From positions 23,489,614-23,553,613 of the forward strand of contig OX388321.1 of NCBI GenBank assembly GCA_947579605.1: DNA of 64,000 bases. The letters are read 5' to 3'. The notes beneath the pieces are model-generated. The model was not told where the DNA came from and did not search any database. It saw nothing but the letters and a program-made list of their open reading frames with translations. This document shows positions 1 to 11,359 of this stretch, one piece after another. This DNA comes from Athripsodes cinereus (taxonomy: Eukaryota; Arthropoda; Insecta; Trichoptera; Leptoceridae). The translations under genes and the position numbers were made by a program. Positions within the stretch are counted from its first letter, which is position 1. Each line of letters opens with the position of its first letter.

Positions 1-165
1 TTTCTTGTCGCAATCTTTCGAATATAAACGACGTTGCGCTAATGTGTCAATTCTCGTTACTTTTTTTGTATTTTAGCTACGAAATTGACACTTGCTCACT
101 ACGTCGTGTATATTAGAACGCTAACGGAACCAAAACGTAAAATGTGTTTTGACTCAGACCTCAGG
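1..165. mobile_element. CpG-rich fold-back element, copy 3, cut by the window edge
   Basis: GACGTTGCGCTAATGTGTCA and ATTTTAGCTACGAAATTGAC, ending in AAAATGTGTTTTGACTCAGA, match the arms of the copies at 9932 and 10151. Confidence 0.65.
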
Positions 166-796
166 TCTGCTGGCTACACCACTTGCATGATAGGTACACT
201 GTGATGGGTTAATAGTACCTAGGAGTAGTAGTTATTTCTGACAACCCTGTAGATGTGTCGCCATCGTCGCGTCGTCGTTTTCTATCTATATGTACCTTGT
301 ACCTACTAATAATGTAGAGTAATAACGTGTATTCGTAAATGGTGTTAAATTTTAATATGTACATCCCGGGACTACATAAATATCCTGATTTATTATTGCT
401 TTCTGTATAAATCTAACACAATCCTTTATACATAATCTAACACTTACTTCACATACGATACGATAAAATAATAATATATTGTATACATAGATATAAAATA
501 AATTTTACGCTATACATAGCCCGCTCGCTTGAATTCACGCATACATACAATAAGAAATTATGAAACAGGGTTGTTAGGTTATTTCAAAAAGTTTTTCTTT
601 TAATTAACTGCTCTTTATCATGTTAGATTCATACATTTATGCATTTCAATATATTTACATTTAATTAAATATTATTTTAAACACTGTATTATTTCCAAAT
701 TAAATTAATTTACCTTAAACGTTTTCGCAAAGACTTCTGCTTGGCATCATCAGGAAGACTCTTGCCAAGTGAAGATTTCATACCTGAGAATAAGTA

Positions 797-1000
797 TGAA
801 ATCTTCCAACTCATATTTATAAAAAGGTTTGAAGGACGACGTGGTCCTGACAGAAGACAGGCCTCATGACTGTCAAATATAAAGTACTGGACTGGAGTGG
901 GGCGTGAAAAGAGACTCTTTCGACTGGCACAGAATAAAGAGGGCTTTTCAGAGGTGATTGCCAACGTTGGGGAAACCTTATAAGACACAAGGAGAAAATG
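797..1000 (+). pseudogene. LINE-R fragment, decayed
   Basis: Reading plus-strand frames gives KYEIFQLIF, FEGRRGPDRRQAS and a C-terminal IANVGE, parallel to the end of the copy at 55515. Stops and a degenerate tail show decay. Confidence 0.65.
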
Positions 1001-1075
1001 AATATATCAAATACGACAAATGTCATTTCATTTTTTTTAATTATTTTTATATTTGAAGTAATATTTAGGTACTTA

Positions 1076-1200
1076 TGCAACTATTCCTGTCCACTGCTGA
1101 ACATAAGCCTCTCCCGTTTGTTTTTGGGGGGAAAGTTTCTGCAACCAGTCACTAGCGATTCTTCTAATGTCGTCTGATCATCGTGTGGGAAATCTTCCTC
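1076..1200 (-). pseudogene. LINE-S 3' end fragment
   Basis: TGTCCACTGCTGAACATAAG is the reverse of the CCAGCAGTGG-type end seen in the copy at 41735. Confidence 0.5.
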
Positions 1201-1548
1201 TACTACTAATATAACTCATTAAATATTGAAATTATATTCTCACTAAAACCTTTGTTCGACAGAACTGTACTTGTAGCCGATGTTACTTTATTAAAGGTAT
1301 AAAGTATCGGGTATTAAAAATATCTGTTATTTAGTATCGGTTGTGCAAACTATTATTCAGAAAGGATTTAAATCCTAGAAAGTTATTTCAAACTATTTTC
1401 ATTATTTTAGTATCTATGTTTGTAACTTTGAATTATCTCGTTGTACTACAATGGCACTCATACCACTTAAAATAAGGGTTTTAAATGAAAAGGCACATCC
1501 GTTCTAGAATATTGGAATTGAGAAAACAGGACATTTCTATTTCTACAT

Positions 1549-1736
1549 ATCATCATCATCATCGCCCTCAACGCTCTTCTCGGGAGTACAGGGCAGAAAC
1601 CAGCCTCCTCCATTCAGAGCGTCTCTGCGCCAATTGCGTCACCTCTTTCCACGACATTCCCTGCGCTCTGATATCGTTGTAATAGGAACGGTGTATTGTG
1701 AAAGAGGGACGCCCGGGCCGACGGAACCCCTGCGGA
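1549..1736 (-). pseudogene. LINE-Q 3' end fragment
   Basis: About 190 bp on the minus strand matching the last ~50 codons of LINE-Q. It reads out into an (ATG)n tail at 1549-1563. Confidence 0.72.
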
Positions 1737-1858
1737 TTTTTACATATATTATTTTATTTTATAAAATATTTTAAAAGTATTTTTTCTGCATTAAAAGTTA
1801 CCTATATCATTTTAATAATCTAATATTTGATTAAACAACCAAGAATGTAGGTATATTT

Positions 1859-2119
1859 TACTACTACTACTATACTATACCATCACGGCATATGCCACAA
1901 GTGGGGTAGCCAGCAGATCAGCTGCATGTAAGAAACATGCAAACTGTCCTCCTCGTGCCAATATAAAATCAAGACATTCAGGATGGGTGGCAAGCCTCAT
2001 CGCTGAATTTAAGAAGTAAAATGTCTTAATTTTTTCGAACACCTGCCTTTTACAGGACACTCGAAAACTTACGCAGAAGAGTGGGAGACCAATTCTTTAC
2101 CGGGTGCTCCACGGGATAT
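1859..2119 (-). mobile_element. SINE-A, near full length
   Basis: Reverse copy with a (TAG)n tail at 1861-1870. Landmarks: CATATGCCACAAGTGGGGTA, CAAGACATTCAGGATGGGTG, CCTTTTACAGGACACTCGAA, GGGTGCTCCACGGGATAT. The apparent 61-codon frame inside is repeated with substitutions in other copies but is not a gene. Confidence 0.85.
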
Positions 2120-2142
2120 ATATGTATATTTTATATTGTCTT

Positions 2143-2250
2143 AATTGATTTTCGGCATGAAGAGGACAGCTAACATGCTTATTGCATACTGCTGGTCTGT
2201 CGGCTTCCCCACTTGTGGAATATTCTGTGATATGATAGTAGTAGTAGTAT
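2143..2250 (+). mobile_element. SINE-A 3' fragment
   Basis: Starts at the TTGATTTTCGGCATGAAGAG landmark and runs through the 3' hairpin to a (TAG)n tail. It sits head-to-head with the copy at 1859. Confidence 0.7.
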
Positions 2251-2649
2251 TAAGTATATAGTGAGTTATAATCCATTGAATTAGTCTGCATCGAGTTTGG
2301 ATTTTCATCTCCATCCTCCCTATTCTAAAATATCAAGTGTACAATATGTATAAGTTTATTTTTTTTTGTATTGCACCAGAACAAACCTTAGTCTAGTGGG
2401 CCAATATATTCCATAATGTTAATCTTTTTGTTTGATTGTACCTACATATGTATTTACTGTTTTTGGAATCAATAAGTTTTAGTTTTAAGTATATGTATTT
2501 TAAAGTATTAAGTATGTATCGCTATTTTAAAGTAGTAGTTATATTTAAAAAAAATACAAATACTTTTTGAATCTCAATTGTGTCCATCGAAGTGAGTTTG
2601 CATCTCACCTATATGTCAAATGGCAGTTGATCAGATGTAATGTCTTGAA

Positions 2650-2700
2650 ATTGGAAGAGGAGACTGGCTTCTGCCTTGTGCTCCTGAAAGAGTATTAAAA
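2650..2700 (+). pseudogene. LINE-Q terminal fragment
   Basis: About 50 bp (GGAAGAGGAGACTGGCTTCT and following) resembling the last codons and stop region of LINE-Q. Short, so weak. Confidence 0.35.
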
Positions 2701-3369
2701 GGCGAAGAGAAAGATAGAGAAAAAGTTGAATAATGTTTCATTCATTACAAACATTTTTTGTATTACTTTCACTTACTCGTAAATTCACCTTATCGGTCAT
2801 GAAATAATATGAAAAAAGACAGTAATTATTACAAACATTTTAATTACATTGTTCATTGTTGTAGATAACGCTATAATGAACAAGTGGCTACATTAATAAA
2901 TTGGTTTATCTAATTCTAATTACGTTTGAAGAAGAAGTTGTTGGTTCTTTATTAGGACGAGGTTTGTACGCACGTTTTTAAGTTGTATTTGTACATATAG
3001 AATACAAAAAGAACATTATAAAGATTCCGCCAACAAATCTTCAAATATCGTGGATAAGGGTATTAACTTTCTAATGTATTATCTTTTGTACTTCAGTAGC
3101 ACCATAAAGCACAGTTCATAAGGATATTATTAATCAGATCTCTCTATTGGAGAACCATGCTAACACAATGTAACATTGTGCAAAATGTAATCGGAAGAAG
3201 TGAGAAAGGCGTCCAAACGCTTACGGATTGGTTCTTGGCTTTTGATTAAGGGCTGATTTGTCACAAATCATGAAGCATACCATTTCAATATTTTCAAATC
3301 ATCAAGTTTCTGCATGCGATGCCCCGTTTTGAGTACTTAATAATAATAATAATCGGACTATTTATATGT

Positions 3370-3560
3370 GGCGCCGTTTAATGATCCGTGACCATCTCAA
3401 GGGCGCCGTGACTTCTCCCGAACAGTAGCGTCTTCAACTTGGTTCTAAATGTGGTTGAGGACTGACTCTCCCTCAGATCTGTGGGCAGTCTGTTCCAGGC
3501 AGATGGCGCAGCGGCTCTGAAGCTCCTATCTGCAAACTTAAATTTACATATTACCATTAT
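3370..3560 (-). pseudogene. LINE-T: L2/CR1-like RT C-terminus fragment
   Basis: Minus strand encodes FADRSFRAAAPSAWNRLPTD, then STTFRTKLKTLLF, the conserved end of L2/CR1-like reverse transcriptases (R-x-F-x-x-x-AP-x-x-WN-x-LP...F-x-x-x-LK-x-x-LF). It carries a (TTA)n-type tract at 3339-3353. Confidence 0.72.
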
Positions 3561-3756
3561 TGTCGTATACAACAGATACAGCTCGGTATTAATATTATTA
3601 TTATTATATTCAACTGTTCTTAACGTCAATTAAAGTATTTCCTCTGTCAATATCCTTATCAAATTTACTTGTCTACTAATCTTCGATAACATGACTTATT
3701 GTGTCTCCCAATTGAGCATCCATCATCTATAATATTGAAATAAAAATTGTATTTTT

Positions 3757-3897
3757 GATTATTTATTTACTTATTCATACTTAACTGTACATTGCTTACA
3801 AACACTTACATTAAAGGTACACATTCCAGTTAGATACAATCAATATACAGAGGACGATTTTATCTCTTCCAACTAACCCAAAGGTCAAAAAATAAAA
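3757..3897 (-). repeat. LINE-U tail
   Basis: TTATTTATTTACTTATTC, TTAACTGTACATTGCTTACA, CAATATACAGAGGACGATTT and CTCTTCCAACTAACCCA. This order recurs in other copies. Confidence 0.65.
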
Positions 3898-4257
3898 ACC
3901 AAATTATACTAGTAAAAAAAGGAAATCAACAGAAAAAAAGGAATAAGTAATAATAATCTTACAAAAAATAAATAATAATTATTTAAAATCATATAAGTAC
4001 AAACATATACACATTAATTAAAAAAACAAGAAATAATACTTCAATGGAAAGGTAAGTGGAGAGATGGGTTTTAGGTTTCAGATGCTGTATTCATAGAAAT
4101 AAATTTCTCTTTGACGGCTAGCTTGAAGGGTTTTTTTTAAAAGATGTATCTTGGTTTTTGTTATTTATTTATTTATTTATTTCTATCATCATGGTGTACC
4201 TGAGTTTTTATTATTTATTTATTTCTATCATCAACAGCTTTTAGCCTTTTAGATCAG

Positions 4258-4391
4258 CAAGGTTATTATAAACACAAATACAACCTTACACACCTTTTTT
4301 AGTAAGCTAAAAGCTTGTGTCGTGAAAGGGGAGTCTGCCGACACCTAGGATTGAACCGCGAACCTCATATTCATGACGCCGAGACTCTAAA
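4258..4391 (-). mobile_element. SINE-B, partial
   Basis: GTCGTGAAAGGGGAGTCTGC and ACCTAGGATTGAACCGCGAA. The head is truncated after GACTCTA. Confidence 0.75.
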
Positions 4392-4909
4392 TTAAAAATT
4401 ATGTTATTTTACAAAAGATTACAAGAGTATAGACTGTCCTTAATAACAGGAAGATTAAGGACACACAGTTGCTGTTATAAGTCCCCTGAGAGGCGATTTA
4501 AAAAACTAATATCCTTAAACTTCTACCTACTACCAAATAAAACTATTTCTTCCTTCCCACACACACACACACTCGTATACACACATACACAGACAAGTAT
4601 CATGATTGTATTGTTACTATACCACTACATGTGTTTATGTATCCATTGTATTAGTATGTATAGTATAATATAGAGTACATATGAGATAGCTGTATTGTTA
4701 TTTTCTAGGAGCTAATCTTTATTATGACGATAGAAAAGCCAAAAGCCTAGAGGCACGCAAAAATGGGTTTTCAGAAATTTTATATTATTATAAAACCAGG
4801 GTAATTTACCCAGTCCCTGAACGTTTTTTTTCATCATATTTATTAGACTGTACATTGACAATGATAATGGAATTAAAATTTAAAAAAAAAACGTAAAAAT
4901 AGATGTTAT

Positions 4910-5285
4910 ATGCCTCTCTCTCTCTCTCTCTCTCGCCCTCAACGCTCCTCTCGGGAGCACAGGGCAGAAACCAGCTTCCTCCATTCAGAGCGTCTCTGCG
5001 CCAATTGCGTCACCTCTTTCCACGACATTCCCTGCGCTCAGCTGATATCGTTGTCATAGGAACGATGTATTGTGAAAGAGGGACGCACGGGCCGACGGAA
5101 CCCCTGCGGACGGAAGAACAGTGCTCTTTTTGGCCAACTATCATTGGGCATTCTCAAAACATGTCCCAGCCAGGACCATCGTCTCTCTTGTATTACAGAG
5201 ATTACAGGTCTCTGCTGGGTGCGCCGGCGCACAACATCATTTGTAACATGTTCATACCATTTGACATCCAAAATCCTACCATAAG
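4910..5285 (-). pseudogene. LINE-Q 3' end fragment
   Basis: Minus strand encodes WYEHVTNDVVRRRTQQRPV, ERRWSWLGHVLRMPNDSWP and FRRPVRPSFTIHRSYDNDI, parallel to the copy at 29399. It abuts a (TC)n run at 4914-4934, which may derive from the 3' tail. Confidence 0.8.
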
Positions 5286-5499
5286 ATATGCCACCTACCA
5301 TAAATGTCTTATTTTTTATTGGGGCGTAGAGGACAATCTGCATGTTCATTCTTAATGTTTATTCTAATCGCTGGCTACATCCCTTATCGGATGTGTCGTG
5401 ATGGTGTAATAAAAAAGCATTTCGTTAAAAAAATCACATCATCTGGGTCAATGTAATGTCCTGTTTTCATCACCTGAAAATAAAATTCAGAAGAAGAAA

Positions 5500-5795
5500 T
5501 TTATTTTCAGAATTTCAGATGAAGAATGAGTGGATGCAAGAGGAATGTAAATAAATTGAGAGTTTTTGGTCATGTGGAACGAATGGAAAAGGAAAAAATG
5601 ACAAAGAGGATTATACATGTCTGAATGGATGGGTGTGAGCAAGCGCGGGCGTCCGAGAACTACATGGCTTGACCACGTAGATCAAAGTCTCAAAGACGGC
5701 CGTGTTTTGAGTAAAAGAAATCGACATGCGTGCATGAGAAATTGTACGAATGTAGAAGCAGCGAAAGAAGTAATAGATAGATAGAAAGATAAAAT
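5500..5795 (+). pseudogene. LINE-P fragment
   Basis: FGHVERMEKEKMTKR, KRGRPRTTWLDHVDQ-like and KRNRHACMRNCTNVEAAKEV can be read across frames. It is damaged by frameshifts and ends in a GATA-rich tail (5769-5786). Confidence 0.65.
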
Positions 5796-6249
5796 TTACT
5801 TGGACAGGCATACAAAGAAATATTATATTAGTTAATACCTACTGTTCTCAATTCTATCACATGATGTGTATAAATTTCTATATGTTGCCTTTTTATCAGC
5901 TTATTTACTAAAAGAAATATAATGTGAGAGTGAGATTATAATAATATTATTATATTTTTACGATTGCGACCCTTACTTTTTGTATAGGTACATATTGTAT
6001 AGTATTATTCTCTTAGTTCTAGTTTTATAATCAACCCTGATGATACCAATGTGTGGGTGAATGCGCTACGCATGTCTGTGGTATACATTTTGTACAAGTT
6101 TGTTAAACAAAAAAATAGTGTTAATTACATATTTTCAAAAATTATTTGAAATGTTGTTTCTCAATATTTACACTGAAACTCAAATTCTATTACGAACATA
6201 CGAGTCCATATTGTGTTTTTTTTTATATACAGCTATACTATACTATCTA

Positions 6250-6400
6250 TACGAGTAAGAGGAACCGACGTGCGTGTATGAGAAACTGTATGAATGTCGA
6301 GGAAGCGAAGAAAGTGTGTAAAGATTGATCTGTTTGGCGTTCCGTTCTCTCTGCCTACCCCACTTGGGACACGGCGTGAGGGTATAGTATAGTATATAAA
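6250..6400 (+). pseudogene. LINE-P 3' end with shared tail
   Basis: SKRNRRACMRNCMNVEEAKKV followed by the 3' sequence TGCCTACCCCACTTGGGACA and a (TATAG)n tail. Continuous with a SINE-B piece at 6400. Confidence 0.7.
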
Positions 6401-6500
6401 ATCTTGTGTCGTGAAACGGGATTTTGCCGACAACTGGGATCGAATCGCGCACCTCTTGTGTATGAGACCGAGAGTCTACTTCCAGGGTACCGACGAACTC
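6400..6500 (-). mobile_element. SINE-B, 5' two-thirds
   Basis: TGTCGTGAAACGGGATTTTG to GGGTACCGACGAACTC. It joins the (TATAG)n tail of LINE-P, suggesting insertion at that tail. Confidence 0.72.
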
Positions 6501-6899
6501 AAACCATTAGACCAATACTTGGTAGTTTATCATTAAAAAATTTACAATAATTTGAAGAAATTATTACAGATAAAGACCAAGACTTTAGCATTTACATAAA
6601 TAATAGGCACGTAAACTGTTAAAAAAATCTAAAGAGAGGTGGCAAAATTCAAATTTGACATAATAATATTTTTGTGATATATTATAACATTTAGTAAAAA
6701 GTTCAATCGAACTAAAAGCTTTTATTTTTGAAATATATAATATTATTTTTATTCTTTATCACAGAAAATAATATATTATTATGATACTGCTTTCAATTAT
6801 AATGTTATCATGATCCACGTGCAGATGTGTTGAAATTGAAATACGTTTCCTTGTATGTAGTTTACACATTAATATTTTATCTCGTCCGTATGTTTATAT

Positions 6900-7312
6900 T
6901 TGTTTTTTTTTTATTTATTTATTTTCCAAAAATATTACATACAAAATAACATAAAAACATCATTTGACCAAAATCTGTTCTGGGGCAAACAAAGAAAAAT
7001 AAGACAATGAAATAACTAAGAAAAATAACACAATTAAAAATATAACCAAACTTTCCAATGAAATACCCGAATAAATAAATGCCCCTGCTACCCGTCCATG
7101 AGACGCAACGAGGCACTCACCCGAACATCTCCACCGAACACACAACAACACAATCATATATGAAACCGAATTTATTTTATAATAGGAATGAGATCTTTTT
7201 CACACAACTCTCTGCCCCTGTCCATCAACCACCTCGTGAGTAATTTATTTAGGTTATTGTTATTTGGTAATAGTAAGTCACGTATGTCAGGGATTATTTT
7301 ATTAAACTGTAC
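6900..7312 (-). pseudogene. LINE 3' end: RT C-terminus plus 3' UTR
   Basis: On the minus strand 7312-7170 reads DIRDLLLPNNNNLNKLLTRW and LMDRGRELCEKDLIPIIK, typical of a LINE ORF2 C-terminus. The rest to the (TTTA)n tract at 6910 is the likely 3' UTR. Confidence 0.5.
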
Positions 7313-7314
7313 TG

Positions 7315-7625
7315 TAAGGACACCGTATGCATGCAAGCGAAACTAGGACGTGCCTACAGAAGGACGAGAGTGGAGTTAATGCTGTGAAAATGCATTCACT
7401 GACAAGAATGGTTGGTAAAACGTTGCGAAATAGAGTGAAGAATGAGGATATCAGGAGAATGAGCGGATGTGAGAGGAGTGTTGTGAACAGAATGCGTGTA
7501 AATAAGTTAAGATGGTTTTGACATGTTGATCGGATGCACGATAACAAAGAGAATCTATTTATCTGAAAAACGGGGTGTGAGGAAGCGCGGACGTCCAAGA
7601 ACCACGTGGCTTGATCACGTGGATA
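7315..7625 (+). pseudogene. LINE-P: RTE-like fragment, RT C-terminus
   Basis: Plus strand encodes SETRTCLQKDESGVNAVKMH, MVGKTLRNRVKNEDIRRMS and VNKLRWF. After a stop it continues HVDRM and a frame-shifted RKRGRPRTTW-type stretch. This is the conserved C-terminal region of an RTE-like reverse transcriptase ORF. It breaks off before the 3' tail seen in other copies. Confidence 0.75.
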
Positions 7626-7913
7626 AATTTTTAACAATTTACTTATGAGAATATATGTAATTGTCATTTTTCTATTTTATTAAATGTCAACTTAATATAT
7701 CAACAATTCATTCTTTTGACATTTCAATTCATGATAAATTACATTTCTTATAAATTTACTTGACATCTCCTTTATATATATTTTTTTTTCTCGAAAATTA
7801 TTTTTTTTTTGATATTCTATAACCGTCGCTCAAATATTTTAATTTTTCTTCCATAATGAAATTATTTGAATTGACAAATTTTATTAATGTTATAATTATT
7901 TGATTCTTGCATA

Positions 7914-8091
7914 TTTTTTTTTAAAGATATAATATCTGGGTTTTATTATAAACCCAAATACAACCTTATACACCATTCACAGTAAGCTAAAAGCTTCTGT
8001 CGTCATAGGGTGGTTTGCCGGCACCTGGGATCGAACCGCGAACCCCTTGTTCATGAGGCCGAGACTCTACCTCCAGGCTACCGACGAACTC
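7914..8091 (-). mobile_element. SINE-B, full length
   Basis: Poly(T) start, CACCTGGGATCGAACCGCGA as B box, and the head at GGCTACCGACGAACTC. Confidence 0.84.
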
Positions 8092-8573
8092 TTAATATAT
8101 TTTATCCTTCGTTAATTATTGTTCTTGTCTCGCTCCAACTGTGTTATTAATGATAATTTTGATTTGTTTTTTGTGTATTGTATAAAATGTAAGAGGCTCA
8201 TGCTGCAGATATATTTTATATTAAATCTGTCCGAAACCGGGTCGAGCTACACTAGTAAATATAAGTTTGATATAGATCATCGTAAGCTCATCATATTGTC
8301 ATTCATCTGCAGACTCCTAAATATTATAATATTATTACAAGTATATAATATTATGTGTTCTCAATACTACCTACTTCCACTGCTACTATGTACATAATAA
8401 TATTCTACTGTATTGAATGAGATGAGACGATATATAATATAACATTATTAACAACATCATAAAATATGTATTGTATTTTTTTTATTCATATCTCTCATCT
8501 GCACATTGACGTACAACAACCTAAGTATTAATATATTTATTTTTGAATAGCAAACACTGTGAAAGTTTGTCAT

Positions 8574-9072
8574 AATTAAATATTTAATTTGATTAAATTT
8601 AAACGCTGTGTATTTCACTAAAAGTATTACATAAAATGGTGTCTGTTTATGCGGACGGTGGTAAGTGTGAGTGGGATAGCAGCATTGTTACTTTGATGTG
8701 CATAGTTTGTAATAAAATAAGCTTGTATACTGGCGGGTGTATGTGTGTGTGTGTGTGTGTGAGGGTGAGTGTGTGTGTGTGTGGGTGTGTTAAGTAAATG
8801 TGACTGCGTTTGAAAGGATTGTTGTATTGCATCGAACTATTTGTGATTTTTTTGTAAATGTTTAATGGCTTTGTGCCATATATGTTATTGCAAATAAAAT
8901 AAGATAATAAAAAAAAATCATAAGTTTTTCGGATTACGTCTATCCTCAGTGAAAAAGTCTAAGTATTTTTTCACTGAGGATGGAGGTAGTTCGAAGAGCT
9001 TATGAAAATATTATATTAGAATATTTGAAGTGAAAGATACAGTGTTTTATTTAATCAAATTAAATATTTAAT
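8574..9072. mobile_element. Inverted-repeat element containing a double hammerhead-like hairpin
   Basis: Outer arms ATTAAATATTTAATTTGATT and AATCAAATTAAATATTTAAT lie about 500 bp apart. Inside, 8920-9004 is an imperfect palindrome. Each arm carries CTGAGGA: plus 8974-8980 followed by GAAG, and minus 8949-8943 followed by GAAA. A (TG)n tract lies at 8741-8782. Confidence 0.6.
8741..8790. repeat. (TG)n tract
   Basis: GTGTATGTGTGTGTGTGTGT and a second block to GTGGGTGTGTT. Confidence 0.9.
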
Positions 9073-9689
9073 CACCAAACTATTTTTTTTAATTTTATTT
9101 TTCTTCTTCTTTGCCGTAGCAGGTCTCACTGAGGACTAGGTTGGCTCTCATTGTCCTCATTTTCCAAGTTTTCCGATCCCCTCATCCTCGATGTACTTCT
9201 CCAACATAAATATATTCATGTAGCCATTGATATTTTGTATTAGGAGTTACACCACTGTCGATTTAATTTCGATATAAGATATTTGACTGAGATCATTCAT
9301 ATTACATATATCATCAAATTTCCAGAATTTACAGACAAAATAACATGCAAACGTTTTGTAATAAATTATTCGTACAATCAATTTCGCAAAGAGTAGATAA
9401 ATATATAAACAAATCATATTATCATAACAGAAATGATATGTAATATCTTGTGTAACAATATCTATATATCGGTGTGAAAGAAAAATATGTCAAAAAATGT
9501 AGGTATATTTTTTGTTCGAAAAAAAAATTGGTTTTCTATGTGATCGCATTGACCAAAATGTGCAATGGTCTCGATAGAATGTACTGTATTTTCAATAAAT
9601 AAATTATTGTTTATCGGTGTTATTTTAACAGTTAACCATTGTATGAGGTTATGCATGTAAATTTAACACTTGAAACTACCATATATAAG

Positions 9690-9800
9690 GCTCAGAAAAA
9701 ACAACGTCACTTTATTCGGTAGTGTCCCGGACGGGACTTGAACCCCCATCCCTTATATATTGCGAGGAATGCTTTGTCCAATCAAACTACCGGGCGACTT
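9690..9800 (-). mobile_element. tRNA-derived SINE head, a further family
   Basis: Reverse strand: CGCCCGGTAGTTTGATTGGA as A-box region and GGGGTTCAAGTCCCGTCCGG as B box. It continues into unrelated sequence, so a SINE is likelier than a tRNA gene. Confidence 0.55.
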
Positions 9801-9931
9801 GCCGATGGCTCCAATATTATCTCTTATATACCCCAATGACAGCTTCACGTCTAGTTATTGTTCTGAGATACCTGGTATAGGTATCCCATGTTGGATACTT
9901 CCAAGTATAGTTATGTAGATAGGATTGTACT

Positions 9932-10132
9932 GTAGGCCTAGTCAAAACACATTTAAGCGTTACGTTTTCGTTTCGTTTTCGTTCAAACAAGACGAGGTTG
10001 CGAGAACGCGTCAATTTTCGGAGCTACTTGTGAATTTTAGCTCCGAAAATTGACGCGTTCTCGCAACGTCTTCCGCGTTTGAACGAAAAGGAAACAAAAA
10101 CGTAATGCTTAAATGTGTTTTTACTAGACCCA
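9932..10132. mobile_element. CpG-rich fold-back element, copy 1
   Basis: Arms GGCCTAGTCAAAACACATTT and AAATGTGTTTTACTAGACCC, then ACGAGGTTGCGAGAACGCGT against ACGCGTTCTCGCAACGTCTT. Nearly the whole element is one hairpin. Confidence 0.82.
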
Positions 10133-10150
10133 CAGATCATCAACTCTCTA

Positions 10151-10331
10151 GTAGGCCTAGTCAAAACACATTTTAGCGTTACGTTTTCGTTCAAACAAGA
10201 CGAGGTTGCGAGAACGCGTCAATGTTCGGAGCTACTTGTGTAATTTAGCTCCGAAAATTGACGCGCTCTCGCAACGTCGTCCGCGTTTGAACGAAAACGT
10301 AACGCTTAAATGTGTTTTGACTAGGCCCATA
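10151..10331. mobile_element. CpG-rich fold-back element, copy 2
   Basis: Same family as copy 1, 20 bp downstream, ends GTAGGCCTAG and CTAGGCCCAT. The tandem placement suggests local insertion or segmental duplication. Confidence 0.82.
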
Positions 10332-10374
10332 GGTATGATTCCAGAGACATTAATCATCACCAATTAATTAGGCC

Positions 10375-10525
10375 ACTCGTGCTGGATACTTCCAAATTCT
10401 GAAACACTCTGAATAGTGGGAGGTGTTCAAGGCAAGGTTAAAGACTCTAACTATTGTTCAGGGGGTGTTTTGATTCTTGAATGGGCTCTTGCGGTAGTTT
10501 TTCCACAATTCGGTCTTTTCTTTAA
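10375..10525 (+). pseudogene. LINE-T-like fragment
   Basis: FKARLKTLTIV and the following TTTTTCCACAA segment resemble the end of the copy at 39545 (39930-39965). Confidence 0.45.
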
Positions 10526-10527
10526 AA

Positions 10528-10820
10528 ATTGTATTTATTTATTTATTATTTTTTCATCATTATTACAAAACATTTGAAAATACATATGGACAGAAATAAT
10601 ACACATAATCACAAAGCAAAGACAATGCATCATCCTACTCAACCTGCACTCACAGTTCAACCCTTTGCTATATAATATTTATTTATTTATTTAACATAAT
10701 AAACGGCTGTATCAGCCTTTACAAATAATACAAATGAAAAGGAACAGTCAAGAGAAATAATGCATAAAGAGAAAAACAATAGGTATACAAAAAGAAAAAA
10801 AAGAAATAACATATGTACTA
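10528..10820 (-). repeat. Probable LINE 3' UTR remnants, minus strand
   Basis: Two stretches, each starting with a (TTTA)n tract (10533-10551 and 10676-10693) and followed by A-rich sequence with short words shared with LINE tails. No coding remnant. Confidence 0.35.
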
Positions 10821-10959
10821 CCAAGGGGTCCGTGGTTCGATCCCAGGTGCCGGCAAACTCCCCTTTCACGGCACAAGCTTTTAGCTTAGTGTGAAAGGTG
10901 TATAAGGTTGTATTTGGGTTTAAAACAAACCCAGATATATCTTTTTAAAAAAAAAAAAG

Positions 10960-10989
<30 letters not shown>
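10821..10989 (+). mobile_element. SINE-B lacking the head, with a long poly(A)
   Basis: Starts at CCAAGGGGTCCGTGGTTCGA and ends in an A tract of about 42 nt with one G (10948-10989). Confidence 0.8.
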
Positions 10990-10994
<5 letters not shown>

Positions 10995-11291
10995 TTCTAA
11001 TAGGTAAGTACTGGTATAAACAATCAGATAAAAGAATATAAACACCAATACAAGTGTAAAAGACAGAAAAAAATATATATACATGTATTCATAAAATGGA
11101 AGGATATATATTATTTAGTAGCAGTAAACAACAGGTGCAAAAGTATTATTTAGAAAAAGTATATAGTTGATAAAAGAAGGTACAATATTAAATAGACAAG
11201 TACAGTAGGTAGGTACTCAGTAATGCATATATATAGCTGTATATAGACGACCCTGTTCAGGCCTCGTACACTGAAATTAATGTAACAAATT

Positions 11292-11352
11292 AATGTGAAA
11301 GGTGTATAAGGTTGTATTTGGGTTTATGACAAAATCCAGATACATCTTTTTA
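11292..11352 (+). mobile_element. SINE-B 3' fragment
   Basis: GTGAAAGGTGTATAAGGTTG to the CCAGATACATCTTTTT end. Confidence 0.7.
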
Positions 11353-11359
11353 ATCATCA

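Noticed and set aside
1875..2060. 61-codon ORF (MSCKRQVFEKI...), also at 12160 and 27660
   Set aside because: Part of SINE-A. Other copies have stops and frameshifts at random positions.
9719..9800. tRNA gene on the minus strand
   Set aside because: Imperfect arms and no clear acceptor stem. Looks like a SINE head.
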